Of a stretch of DNA of 64,000 nt, positions 8,352 through 16,409 are shown piece by piece. Below the pieces are notes generated by a model, which did not search any database, was not told where the DNA came from, and saw only the letters and a program-made list of their open reading frames with translations. Origin of the DNA: JAVDCA01 sp035293985 (lineage in GTDB: Bacteria; Pseudomonadota; Alphaproteobacteria; Rhizobiales; Xanthobacteraceae); NCBI GenBank assembly GCA_035293985.1, contig DATGLS010000032.1, forward strand, positions 62,001-126,000. The letters run 5' to 3'. Within the stretch, counting starts at the first letter, position 1; every line of letters starts with the position of its first letter. The translations under genes and the position numbers were made by a program.

Positions 8352-8945
8352 TCACCCGCCCGGCTGCGGCCGCTTCGTCCGCAAGACCTGGGTGATCTCG
8401 GCCAGCCGTCGCGCCACCCACACCGGGGGCTCGACGAAGTAGAAGCGGCGGAGCAGGAGGCGCGCGCCCGAGTGCATCTCGATGATGAACGCGAACATGC
8501 TGACCTCGAAGGAGGCGATCTCCTTCCACGCAAACGCGTACACATAGCGGCCGCCGACCAATCTCGCGCCGTGCTCCGGAAAGCGGATCGCGAACGTATC
8601 GGGGTTTGCAGGCAGCGCCCGGATGCTCGGAATGCGGTGCATCAGGTCGGCATAAAGGCTCGGTCCGCCGAGGCGAAGCTCGATCCCGGCGTCGCTCGCG
8701 CGGAAATGGGCGTCCTCGCCCATGGACTGCTGGAGCAACCCGAGGCCGCGCAGCACGATCGGGATGCCGAGCGGCCACAAGATCACGACGATGGCGATGA
8801 TCCATGGCGCGGGCCTCTGGTCGCCGGTCTCGGTGAAAAATCCAACGATCGGGCCGAGCGACCAGATCGCGCCGATCACCACGTGCGTCAGCCCGGTACG
8901 GAACATGCGCCCGGACGAGACATGCGCAACCTCGGTGACGTCCAT
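8352..8945 (-). CDS. Hypothetical membrane protein with two N-terminal membrane segments
   Basis: A ~197-residue protein of no family I recognise. Two hydrophobic helices (around HVVIGAIWSLGPIVGFF and PWIIAIVVILWPLGIPIVL) are followed by a ~120-residue soluble domain rich in beta-forming residues, which resembles bacterial PH-like domains in composition only. The ATG at 8945 has GGGAGAG upstream; an in-frame ATG at 8999 is possible. The gene is flanked by two exact copies of a 25-bp sequence from the NHL gene's 3' end, suggesting it arrived by insertion or that a local duplication occurred. Confidence 0.65.
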   Translation of the reverse strand: MDVTEVAHVSSGRMFRTGLTHVVIGAIWSLGPIVGFFTETGDQRPAPWIIAIVVILWPLGIPIVLRGLGLLQQSMGEDAHFRASDAGIELRLGGPSLYADLMHRIPSIRALPANPDTFAIRFPEHGARLVGGRYVYAFAWKEIASFEVSMFAFIIEMHSGARLLLRRFYFVEPPVWVARRLAEITQVLRTKRPQPGG

Positions 8946-9006
8946 CCCGGCACTCTCCCTGGCCTGCGCGACATGCCCGCGCATGCCAAGTATAAGCATA
9001 GATTTG

Positions 9007-9031
9007 GCGCTCGCTGCACAAGTTCAGGAAG
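9007..9031 (+). repeat. Second copy of the 3' end of the NHL gene
   Basis: These 25 bp are identical to 8313-8337, the codons for RSLHKFRK near the stop of the NHL-repeat gene. The two copies bracket the hypothetical membrane-protein gene. Similarity does not extend far on either side. Confidence 0.8.
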
Positions 9032-9051
9032 GTGGACAGCGCAACACACGG

Positions 9052-9188
9052 CTCCTCATCCTGACAAGCCCTCGCCACGAGGCGCGAGGGTGTCTCGAAG
9101 GATGGACGCGGCAACCATGTGGCGCCGCTTACGCGTTGCCCATCGTTCGAGACGCGTGACCGCGAGGGCGGTCGCGCTCCTCAGATCT
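9052..9188. repeat. Dispersed intergenic hairpin repeat, copy 1 of 3
   Basis: This copy begins CTCCTCATCCTGA, contains GTCTCGAAGGATGG, then CCCATCGTTCGAGACGCG and ends CGCTCCTCAGATCTT. The same order of landmarks occurs at 14714-14847 and 17132-17274. The outer segments are roughly inverted repeats of each other, so the element can fold as a long hairpin. Similar elements are widespread between genes in Bradyrhizobium-type genomes. Confidence 0.75.
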
Positions 9189-9295
9189 TGGCAACCGTGC
9201 GGTCATCTTCCGCGCATGGCACCGATCGTCAGGCCAACATCACGGATAAGGCTCAGCTTTCGCAACCGGAGCGCGGCATATGAGAGCGGCGTTTT

Positions 9296-9815
9296 CTACT
9301 GGATCGTGACCGCGTCCGCGCCGACATCCGCAAAAATGAATGCCGAGAAAAGGAAGCGCGTGACCTCCGCCTTGTTATCGGAACCGTAGAGCGCGAGACT
9401 TGGTAGAGCCACTTGCCAATCAGTAATAGCGCGCCGCGACCGAACGCCCCTCCACACAACCGTCGCCGCGCAACTCGCGCGCTTGGCCCGCTGAAACCTG
9501 CAGGTTCTTTCGTAGGCCTTCGTCTTGCATTTGAAATCCGGAAAGCTTCCGCCACCGCGTCCGCCAGATTGAGATCGACATTCGCAAGCGTCGCGCTGAC
9601 CGTCATAAGCAAACCATCGGCTTCCACCGGATACTCGGTCGAGCGAACGATCCGCGCGTCCGCCTTTCCGCCTCGGTCACGACTTTGCGGGGGGCGTCGA
9701 TCTCGAACCCATCCTCGAGCGACTGGAATTTGGACCAGGTTTGCGCATGGGCAACGCCGGAACAGGCGATCAGCAGAATCGCGCCGCGGCGGACCCATTT
9801 TGCGAGTGTGTCCAC
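9296..9815 (-). pseudogene. Decayed gene for an exported protein, several frameshifts
   Basis: A coherent protein can be followed only by changing frame repeatedly. From a GTG at 9815 a signal-like segment (VRRGAILLIACSGVAHAQ) leads into WSKFQSLEDGFEIDAPRKVV. A shift near 9672 gives ARIVRSTEYPVEADGLLMTV and ANVDLNLADAVAEAFR. A further shift gives DEGLRKNLQVSAGQARELRG and CVEGRSVAARYY, then LLLIGKWLYQVS. A last shift gives LYGSDNKAEVTRFLFSAF, ending at a TAG at 9296. At least four frame changes are needed, so sequencing error alone is unlikely. It resembles uncharacterised exported proteins of Bradyrhizobiaceae. Confidence 0.65.
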
Positions 9816-9969
9816 AATTTCGCGTTGAATCGCGCCCGGCAACCAGGTTCCATGGCATGGAACCGGACGCCGCGCAAACGATCGCAGATTGACGCGCGCG
9901 ATGTCGAAGTCGGGTGTGTTTAGCTGGCTCGCGGGGTTCAGGCCCGGCCCGCCGAAGACCAGACCGGGC

Positions 9970-10800
9970 TCAATCCGGAGGCGAGGTCGCGAGGCGCCGC
10001 GCGAAGAACGCGAGGATCTCATCCCGCGCCTCGATCGTCGGCTCGCCGGCCGCGTCGATCAGATGAGCCGTCACCACGCTGTGCGGGCACGCGACGCGGA
10101 TCGCGAAGAACGGCGCGACGTCGGTGCTGGCCGCACCGTCGGGCAGCACGCGCGGAACGAAGCGGTCCCCGAGCACGGCCGCGTAGGCGGCGAAACGCTC
10201 GGCGCGACAGAACCGGTCGCCGGCGAAGCGATAGGCCAGCACCGTGAGGTCGTCGCGCTCGAGCCGGTCGCGGACTGCGCCGATCTCCTCAGGCGCGATT
10301 TCGAGCCCGCCCGGATCCTTGAGCGGAAGCGACGGCTGGCAGAGCACCGGCGCAAGCATCGCCGGCTCCAGCATCATGGTGAGCGCGAAGTTGCCGGTGA
10401 AGCACATGCCGACGGCGCCGACGCCGCGGCCGCCGCACTCCTTGTGCGCGAGGCGCGCCAGCGCGCGCAGCCACTGCGTAACCGGGCTCGACTGGCCGGC
10501 CGCAAGCGCGCGGAACTCGGCACTGACGCAGGCCTGTTTGAAGACCGCGAGCCCCTCCTCGTCGCCCGGCACGGCGCCGTCGCGGCCGAACAGCGAAGGC
10601 ATAAAGACCGTAAAGCTGGCGTCGCGCACCCAGCGCGCAAAGCGCGCGACCTCAGGGCTGATGCCGGGCATCTCGCTCATGACGACGACCGCGGGTCCCT
10701 GCCCCGCGACGTAGACCCGCTTGGCGACGCCGTCGAACGCGATCTCGCGGCACGTGAAATCCTCCAACGGATCGTCCTGCTTCATGCTGCGGGTCGGCAT
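9970..10800 (-). CDS. Dienelactone hydrolase family protein
   Basis: A ~276-residue alpha/beta hydrolase of the dienelactone hydrolase family. The nucleophile is the cysteine in VGAVGMCFTGNFAL (G-x-C-x-G), and the early strand AVVVMSEMPGISPEVARFARW is typical. It is cytosolic and would hydrolyse lactones or related esters from aromatic breakdown, but the exact substrate is unknown. The start is ATG 10800, with another ATG five codons later. It is divergent from an HxlR regulator with only 79 bp between, so joint control is likely. Confidence 0.83.
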   Translation of the reverse strand: MPTRSMKQDDPLEDFTCREIAFDGVAKRVYVAGQGPAVVVMSEMPGISPEVARFARWVRDASFTVFMPSLFGRDGAVPGDEEGLAVFKQACVSAEFRALAAGQSSPVTQWLRALARLAHKECGGRGVGAVGMCFTGNFALTMMLEPAMLAPVLCQPSLPLKDPGGLEIAPEEIGAVRDRLERDDLTVLAYRFAGDRFCRAERFAAYAAVLGDRFVPRVLPDGAASTDVAPFFAIRVACPHSVVTAHLIDAAGEPTIEARDEILAFFARRLATSPPD

Positions 10801-10879
10801 GGTTGCAAACCTTAAGTCCAGATCCTAGACTCAGCTAAGCATACCTAGGTCCGTATCCGCAACCCAGATCACGAACGCA

Positions 10880-11413
10880 ATGACCGACATTCCACTGCGA
10901 CGCCGCTCGCCGGTCGCGCTGCACGAGTGCAACCTGTCCAAGAGCTTCGAGCTCATCGGCGACCGGTGGACCCTTCTGATCCTGCGCTCGGCGATGTGGG
11001 GCTTGCGCCGCTTCGACGATTTCCAGGCGGATATCGACGTGCCACGCAGCGTGCTCAGCAACCGGCTGGCCTCCCTGGTCGAGAGCGGCATCATGGAGCG
11101 CCGCGAGTACCGCGAGGCGGGTCAGCGCGCGCGCATCGAATACACGTTGACGCGGATGGGCCAGGCGCTCGGCCTGCCGTTCATGGCGATGACCGCCTGG
11201 GGCGACATGTGGCTGGGCGACGGGGTCTCGCCATTGACCCTGCGGTCGAAGTCGACCGGCCAGAAGTTTTCGGTCGCGCTCGTCGACGAGGAGGGCCGGC
11301 GCGCGACGGCAGCGGATATCGAGATGGTGATCGGCCGCAAGTTCGACCGCCGAAAGCGTAGCCCGGATGGAGGCGCGCAGCGCCGCAATCCGGGGAAAGG
11401 TTCGCCGCGGTGA
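10880..11413 (+). CDS. HxlR family transcriptional regulator
   Basis: A 177-residue winged-helix protein with the full HxlR pattern: CNLSKSFELIGDRWTLLILR, the recognition region DIDVPRSVLSNRLASLVESG and the wing ERREYREAGQRARIEYTLT. It is divergent from the dienelactone hydrolase; the 79-bp gap contains CCTAG and CTAGG half-sites 16 bp apart that could be an operator, though this is weak. The last ~18 codons are read through a GTAGCCCGGAT-type repeat, so the native C-terminus was probably replaced when the repeat inserted. Confidence 0.87.
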   Translation: MTDIPLRRRSPVALHECNLSKSFELIGDRWTLLILRSAMWGLRRFDDFQADIDVPRSVLSNRLASLVESGIMERREYREAGQRARIEYTLTRMGQALGLPFMAMTAWGDMWLGDGVSPLTLRSKSTGQKFSVALVDEEGRRATAADIEMVIGRKFDRRKRSPDGGAQRRNPGKGSPR

Positions 11414-11451
11414 AGCTTTTTTCGCAACACGCTGCGCCCCATGCGGGCTAC
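11358..11451. repeat. GTAGCCCGGAT-type inverted repeat element
   Basis: The element opens with GTAGCCCGGATGGAGGCGC, continues with GCAATCCGGGG and closes with GCGGGCTAC, the inverse of its start. Elements of this form are common between genes in Bradyrhizobium and Rhodopseudomonas. Here it overlaps the last codons of the HxlR gene and could form the terminal hairpin between two convergent genes. Confidence 0.7.
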
Positions 11452-11462
11452 GACCCCCGCGC

Positions 11463-11825
11463 CTATGGGGGCCGCCCGTAACACGCGAGCAGACGTGTCG
11501 CGCGGTTCTGCTCATCAAGCTCGAACACGTCGCACACCGTCACGCCGGTCTCGCGGCAGAAGATCATGCAGATCGTGTTCAAGCCGAAAAGCACATCGAG
11601 CAGCTCGAAATGCAGGCCGGGCGCCTGCAAGCCGATCGCGAAGTAGGCGCGGACCTCCGCGTTTCCGCGCAGCCATCCGTCCGCGCGTCCCATGCGCGCG
11701 ACCACCGCCGGCGATGAAAGCGCGACCTCCTCGGCGTAGTGGGCCATGATCGCGTCGAGATCGCGCCTGTTCCAGGCATCGCATTCCGCGGCGGCCCAGT
11801 CCCAGGCTTCCTGCCATGTCTTCAC
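11463..11825 (-). CDS. SnoaL/NTF2-like domain protein
   Basis: A 120-residue single-domain protein of the nuclear transport factor 2-like superfamily, seen in WDWAAAECDAWNRRDLDAIMAHYAEEVALSSP, the classic helix followed by a first strand, and the closing DVFELDEQNRATRLLACYG. Such small cone-fold proteins act as ketosteroid isomerase-like or polyketide cyclase-like enzymes, or simply bind ligands. There is no neighbour with a clear functional link. Fold likely, function unknown. Confidence 0.75.
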   Translation of the reverse strand: MKTWQEAWDWAAAECDAWNRRDLDAIMAHYAEEVALSSPAVVARMGRADGWLRGNAEVRAYFAIGLQAPGLHFELLDVLFGLNTICMIFCRETGVTVCDVFELDEQNRATRLLACYGRPP

Positions 11826-11876
11826 CGTGCCCTCCGAATGCGCAGCCCGGCGCGGATCCGTGCCACATGGCCGCAG

Positions 11877-12353
11877 TTAAAGCCATCGCCGCACGCGACG
11901 AGCATATTCAAGATAGGCCGTGCCAAATCGCGCTCGGAGATGGCTTTCCTCCCGCTCGATGGCGAGCATTTGCACCGCGAACGCGGCGAGGATCGCGAGG
12001 AGCAAATACCACACGATGCCCGAGGCCAGCCCAATTCCGACGACCGCCATCGTGCCGGCGAGGTAGAGCGGATTGCGCGAAAAGGCGAATGGGCCGTCGA
12101 CGACGAGGTGATCCGTCGCGCGATCCGGCCGCACGGTCGTTCCCGCGCGCCGCATGGTGCGGATGGCCCATATGTTGAGGGCGACGAATGCGGCGATCAG
12201 GAGCCAGCCGAGCACGAGGAGGATCGCCGAGAGCCGATTTCCGACCCAAGGGAGTGGATAGAGTACGTGCAGCACCAAGCCGACCGCGATCGCCGCCACG
12301 AAGATGATCGGCGGCCAAGGCAGGCTGTTCGGTCGTTCAGTAACGTCGTTCAT
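11877..12353 (-). CDS. Isoprenylcysteine carboxyl methyltransferase (ICMT/PEMT) family membrane protein
   Basis: A 158-residue integral membrane protein with four hydrophobic segments. The family core is clear: HLVVDGPFAFSRNPLYLAGT binds S-adenosylmethionine, and EESHLRARFGTAYLEYARRV forms the C-terminal helix with the conserved E and R-Y pattern. Bacterial members methylate unknown small or lipid substrates. It is 12 bp upstream of the molybdoenzyme gene on the same strand, so the two might be one transcript read away from the methyltransferase only if the promoter lies beyond 14693. Confidence 0.82.
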   Translation of the reverse strand: MNDVTERPNSLPWPPIIFVAAIAVGLVLHVLYPLPWVGNRLSAILLVLGWLLIAAFVALNIWAIRTMRRAGTTVRPDRATDHLVVDGPFAFSRNPLYLAGTMAVVGIGLASGIVWYLLLAILAAFAVQMLAIEREESHLRARFGTAYLEYARRVRRWL

Positions 12354-12365
12354 GGCATTCGTACC

Positions 12366-14693
12366 TCAACGGCGCCCCGCCTTCGTGATCGCCTGCCACA
12401 CCCGGTATGGCGTGCACGGCGTGTCGATATGCCGAATGCCGAGCACCGAGAGCGCATCGACGATGGCGTTGACACCGGCCGAGAGCGAGCCGACCGTGCC
12501 GGCCTCGCCTGCGCCCTTGACGCCGAGCGGATTGGTCGGCGTCGGCACCGGATTGTCCTCGATCACGACGAGGCCGAAGTCGTCCGCGCGCGGCATGGCG
12601 TAGTCCATGAACGAGCCGGCGAGCACCTGGCCGGCCGCGTCATAGGCTTTGTCCTCCATCAATACTTGTCCGATGCCCTGCGCGATGCCGCCCATGATCT
12701 GGCCCTCGAGCAGCATCGGATTGATCACGGTGCCGACGTCGTCGACGACCCAATAGCCGACGAGCTGGGTGCGACCGGTGTCGGGATCGATCTCGACCTC
12801 GCAGACGTGGCAGCCATTGGGATAATTGCCGTTGGTGCGGGCGCGAAAGGTCGCGATCTCGTAGAGGCCGGGCTCCATGCCGGCCGGCAACTTGTCGAGC
12901 TGGAAGGCGGCCTTGGCGACGTCGTGGATGCCGAGCGCACGGTCGGTCCCCGCGATGGCGAAGCGGCCGTCGTTGAACTCGATGTCGCGTTCCGCCGCCT
13001 CGAGAATGTGCGCGGCGAGCTTCTTACCCTTGGCGATGATCTTGTCGCTGACCATCGCGATGGCGCTCCCGCTCATGGTGGTCGAGCGCGACCCGCCGGT
13101 GCCCATGCCGAATGCGACCGCATCGGTGTCGCCCTGGATGATCTTCACCCGCAGCGGATCGACCCCGAGCCGATCCGCAAGGATCTGCGTCTGGATGGTG
13201 GCATGTCCCTGGCCGTGCGAGATCGAGCCGGTCACCAGCGTGACGCCGCCGAGCGGATCGAAGCGGAGCTCGGCGGTCTCGTAGGTCGGGTCGCCGGCCT
13301 GCTCGATGGTGTTGGAGATGCCGATGCCGCGCAGCATGCCGCGCCGCGCCGCCTCTTTCCGCCGGCCCGTGAAGCCGGCCCAATCGGCAAGCCGCATGGC
13401 GCGGTCGAGGTTCTCCTCGAACCTCCCGCTGTCATACGTGAAGGTCAGCGGCGTCTTGTACGGCATCGCGTGCGGCGGGATCGTGTTGCGGCGGCGCAGC
13501 TCGGCCGGATCGATGGCGAGCTCGTCGGCCGCGATGTCGATCAGCCGCTCGATCATGTAGGAGGCTTCGGGCCGGCCGGCGCCTCGGTAGGGCGACGTGC
13601 AGTGGGTGTTGGTCAGCATCCCGGAGACTTCCACATGCAGCGCCGGCGTCGTGTAGGTGCCGACCACCGTGCCGATATTGACCACCGGCGGCATGGCGCC
13701 GCGGAACGAGACGAAGGCGCCGAGATTGCCGAAGCTGCGGATCCGCACCGCCAGGAACTTGCCGTCGCGGTCGAGCGCGAGAGCGGCATCGACGATGTTG
13801 TCCCGCGCATCGTCGTCGCTGATGTGCGCCTCGGCACGGGTCTGCGTCCATTTCACGGGGCGCCCGACGCGGCGCGCCGCCCACAGCATGAGGATGATCT
13901 CCGGATAGATCGAGCCGCGCAGGCCGTAGGAGCCGCCGATGTCGCCGGTGATCAGCCGCAGCTCGGCTTCGGGAATATTGAGCGTCGTGCGGGCGATGTC
14001 GTTGCGAAACAACCAGGGCCGCTGGAAACCGCAATGCAGCGTGTAACGGCCGGTGCCGGCGTCGTAGATGCCGATGACGCCACGCGGCTCGAGCGGGTTG
14101 GCGGTCACCCGGTTGATCACGAGGCGCTGCTCGATCACATGCGCGGCGCCCGCGAACGCGCCCTCGACCTTGGCCTTGTCGCCGGCCTGGTAGAGATAGG
14201 CCTCGTTGCGCGGGCATTGATCGTAGAGCTGCGGCGCAGTGGGCGCGAAGGCATCACGCGCCGACACGACCGCGGCCCGCGCCTTGTACGCGACGCCGAC
14301 GCGCTCGGCGGCGTCGCGCGCTTGATCGAGCGTATCGGCGACCACCACGGCGACCGGATAGCCCACATGCATCACGCGCTCACGCGCCAGCGCCGGCCGC
14401 GGCGGCACGAACATCGGGGCGCCGCTGCGCGTTTTGTACGGCGCCATCGACGGCAGCGAGCCGAGGCCGTCGGCGCGATAATCCTCGCCGGTGAGCACCG
14501 CATGGACGCCCGGTGCCTTGAGCGCCGCGCGGGTGTCGATGCCGGCGATGTCCGCATGCGCATACGGGGAGCGCACGATCGCGGCGTGCAGCTGATCGGC
14601 AAGCTTGAGGTCGTCGAAAAAGCGTCCCTGCCCGCGCAACAGCCGCGGGTCCTCGCGCCGCAACACCGATTGGCCGATGGCAAATTCGCCCAT
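12366..14693 (-). CDS. Xanthine dehydrogenase/CoxL-type molybdopterin-binding subunit, orphan
   Basis: A 775-residue large subunit of the molybdenum hydroxylase family. Landmarks in order are GQSVLRREDPRLLRGQGRF (N-terminus), GDIGGSYGLRG, SPYRGAGRPEASYMIERLID, ISHGQGHATIQTQI and GVKGAGEAGTVG, whose glutamate is the conserved catalytic base. The partner FAD-binding and 2Fe-2S subunits usually lie next door but are absent here. The ATG at 14693 follows GGGGAG and matches the family start. The substrate may be an aldehyde, purine, N-heterocycle or CO-like compound. MoaA for cofactor synthesis is encoded 38 kb away in the window. Confidence 0.88.
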   Translation of the reverse strand: MGEFAIGQSVLRREDPRLLRGQGRFFDDLKLADQLHAAIVRSPYAHADIAGIDTRAALKAPGVHAVLTGEDYRADGLGSLPSMAPYKTRSGAPMFVPPRPALARERVMHVGYPVAVVVADTLDQARDAAERVGVAYKARAAVVSARDAFAPTAPQLYDQCPRNEAYLYQAGDKAKVEGAFAGAAHVIEQRLVINRVTANPLEPRGVIGIYDAGTGRYTLHCGFQRPWLFRNDIARTTLNIPEAELRLITGDIGGSYGLRGSIYPEIILMLWAARRVGRPVKWTQTRAEAHISDDDARDNIVDAALALDRDGKFLAVRIRSFGNLGAFVSFRGAMPPVVNIGTVVGTYTTPALHVEVSGMLTNTHCTSPYRGAGRPEASYMIERLIDIAADELAIDPAELRRRNTIPPHAMPYKTPLTFTYDSGRFEENLDRAMRLADWAGFTGRRKEAARRGMLRGIGISNTIEQAGDPTYETAELRFDPLGGVTLVTGSISHGQGHATIQTQILADRLGVDPLRVKIIQGDTDAVAFGMGTGGSRSTTMSGSAIAMVSDKIIAKGKKLAAHILEAAERDIEFNDGRFAIAGTDRALGIHDVAKAAFQLDKLPAGMEPGLYEIATFRARTNGNYPNGCHVCEVEIDPDTGRTQLVGYWVVDDVGTVINPMLLEGQIMGGIAQGIGQVLMEDKAYDAAGQVLAGSFMDYAMPRADDFGLVVIEDNPVPTPTNPLGVKGAGEAGTVGSLSAGVNAIVDALSVLGIRHIDTPCTPYRVWQAITKAGRR

Positions 14694-14713
14694 GACATCT
14701 CCCCACACGTTGT

Positions 14714-14847
14714 CTCCTCATCCCGAGGAGCGTCGGGCAGCGACGCGTCTCGAAGGATGGGCCGAGGACGCAAGCGGTGCAACAACCACCTGTTGCCGAT
14801 GAGGCGCGCGGCCGCAACAGCGGCCGCGCTCTCCTCGCCATGAGGAG
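14714..14847. repeat. Dispersed intergenic hairpin repeat, copy 2 of 3
   Basis: It opens CTCCTCATCCCGAGGAG, contains GTCTCGAAGGATGGGC and closes CTCCTCGCCATGAGGAG. Both ends can pair with each other and each is itself a small hairpin. It fills the space between the start of the molybdoenzyme gene and the DHA2 transporter. Confidence 0.75.
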
Positions 14848-14903
14848 TCGTTCTTGACGCGTTCCCTATTCGCGACCCGTGAAGGCTGAGCCGCCGCCTC
14901 CCC

Positions 14904-16286
14904 TCACCGCACCGTCGCGAAGGCGACGAGGGCGCCGCCGAGCTGTGCGATACCGCCGATCATCATCGCGGCACGCAGCCCGGCGCCGCTGTCGTGGAAG
15001 GTCGCGAACACGGTGCCGAGCAAGGCGACGCCGAGGGTCGCGCCGGTCATCCGCGCCACGTTGATCAGCGCCGCGGCCGTGCCGGAGCGTTCGCGCGCGA
15101 CGGCCCCGACCGCGATGCCGTAGAGCTGGCCGGTGTTGAGCCCCATGCCGAGGCCCGCGAGCACGAGGCCGCACTGGGCGAGCCACATCGGGCTCCCGTC
15201 CTGCGTTGCCGCGATGATCAGCAGCCCGGTGCCGATCAGCGCGGTGCCGCCGGCCGTCATGGCGCGGCGACCGAGGTATTGCGCGAGCCGGCCCGACAGC
15301 GGCGATACCACGAAGAACATCAGCGACGCCGGCATCAGCGCGAGCCCGGCGCCGCGTGCCGAAAGATGCCCGGCCGCCTGCCAGGCGAGCGGCAACAGAA
15401 AAATCATGCCGTAGACGCCGAACGTCATGGTCGTGGTCGCCGCGATCGCGCCGGTGAACGGGCGCACGCGAAAGAGGTCGAGCGGCACCAGCGCGGCGCA
15501 GCCGCGTCGACGCTCGGCCAGGAGGAACAGCGGCAGCGCCAAAGCCGCGAACGCGAGGCCGATGACCCAGTCGGTGCCGCCCTCGCGGCTGGCGATCGCC
15601 GCCACCGCGAGCCCGCCGAGCGCAAGCACGCCGAGTGCCTGGCCGGGCAGATCGAGATGGCGCCCCTCGGGGTGGGCGGATTCGGGCACCGCGGTGCAGG
15701 CGAGCGCGAAGGCCGCGGCCGCGAGCGGCACCGCCAGCAGGAAGACGCTGCGCCAGCCGAACCCCTCGATCAGCAGACCGCCGACCGTCGGGCCGATCGC
15801 GAAGGCGAGCCCGTTGCAGCTCGCCCAGATTCCGAGCACGCGCCCGCGCGCCGCCTCCTCGGGCCACACCACGCGGATGATCGCGAGCGAGGACGGCAGG
15901 AGGAGCGCGGCGCCGATTCCGGTCGCCGCACGGGCGGCGATCAGCACGCCGATGCCCGGCGCGAACGCGCAGGCGAGCGAGCCCGCCGCCATGATGGCGG
16001 CGCCGAGCGCGAAGGCGCGCCGCCTTCCGTACATGTCGGCGATGAGGCCGCCGCTCAGCAGAAGCGTCGCGTAGACGAGATTATAGGCGTCGAGCACCCA
16101 TTGCAGCGGCGCCACACCGGTCTTGAAGGCGGCGCCGATCGCGTGACTCGACAGGTTCACCACCGATGTGTCGATCTGCGCGATCAGCACGCCGAGGCAC
16201 ATCGCCAGCAGCACGAGCGTTTGCGCAGCCGTCTTGCGCGGCGCTTGCGTCATGCGGCCATATGCGGATTCGACTTGATAGGCCAT
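14904..16286 (-). CDS. MFS transporter, DHA2 (EmrB/QacA) family
   Basis: A 460-residue inner-membrane drug:H+ antiporter with about fourteen hydrophobic segments. N-terminal signature: LIAQIDTSVVNLSSHAIGAA, then WVLDAYNLVYATLLLSGG, MYGRRRAFALG and the antiporter motif around GPTVGGLLIEGFGWRSVFLL. The ATG at 16286 follows CAGGTGGAA; an upstream in-frame start would place 30 extra residues before it. It is divergent from a WYL-domain regulator, with an 18-bp perfect palindrome between them. It probably exports toxic compounds under that regulator's control. Confidence 0.87.
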   Translation of the reverse strand: MAYQVESAYGRMTQAPRKTAAQTLVLLAMCLGVLIAQIDTSVVNLSSHAIGAAFKTGVAPLQWVLDAYNLVYATLLLSGGLIADMYGRRRAFALGAAIMAAGSLACAFAPGIGVLIAARAATGIGAALLLPSSLAIIRVVWPEEAARGRVLGIWASCNGLAFAIGPTVGGLLIEGFGWRSVFLLAVPLAAAAFALACTAVPESAHPEGRHLDLPGQALGVLALGGLAVAAIASREGGTDWVIGLAFAALALPLFLLAERRRGCAALVPLDLFRVRPFTGAIAATTTMTFGVYGMIFLLPLAWQAAGHLSARGAGLALMPASLMFFVVSPLSGRLAQYLGRRAMTAGGTALIGTGLLIIAATQDGSPMWLAQCGLVLAGLGMGLNTGQLYGIAVGAVARERSGTAAALINVARMTGATLGVALLGTVFATFHDSGAGLRAAMMIGGIAQLGGALVAFATVR

Positions 16287-16334
16287 GGTTCCACCTGGAT
16301 CTGCGTGTCTCGCGCGTAAGGTAGGACCGGGCCA

Positions 16335-16352
16335 CTGACAGCGTGCTGTCAG
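16335..16352. promoter_or_regulatory. 18-bp perfect palindrome, probable operator
   Basis: CTGACAGCGTGCTGTCAG is an 8+2+8 perfect palindrome. It lies 49 bp upstream of the DHA2 transporter start and 57 bp upstream of the WYL regulator start, in the divergent promoter region, and is the natural candidate binding site for the adjacent regulator. Confidence 0.7.
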
Positions 16353-16409
16353 GAGTGATGCGGCTCTTATATTCACGACTCTGGGACCGATTTCCCGGAA
16401 GGAACATGC

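Noticed and set aside
10801..10879. CCTAG...CTAGG as a defined HxlR operator
   Set aside because: Half-sites are only 5 bp and 16 bp apart; suggestive, but not enough to list as a feature.
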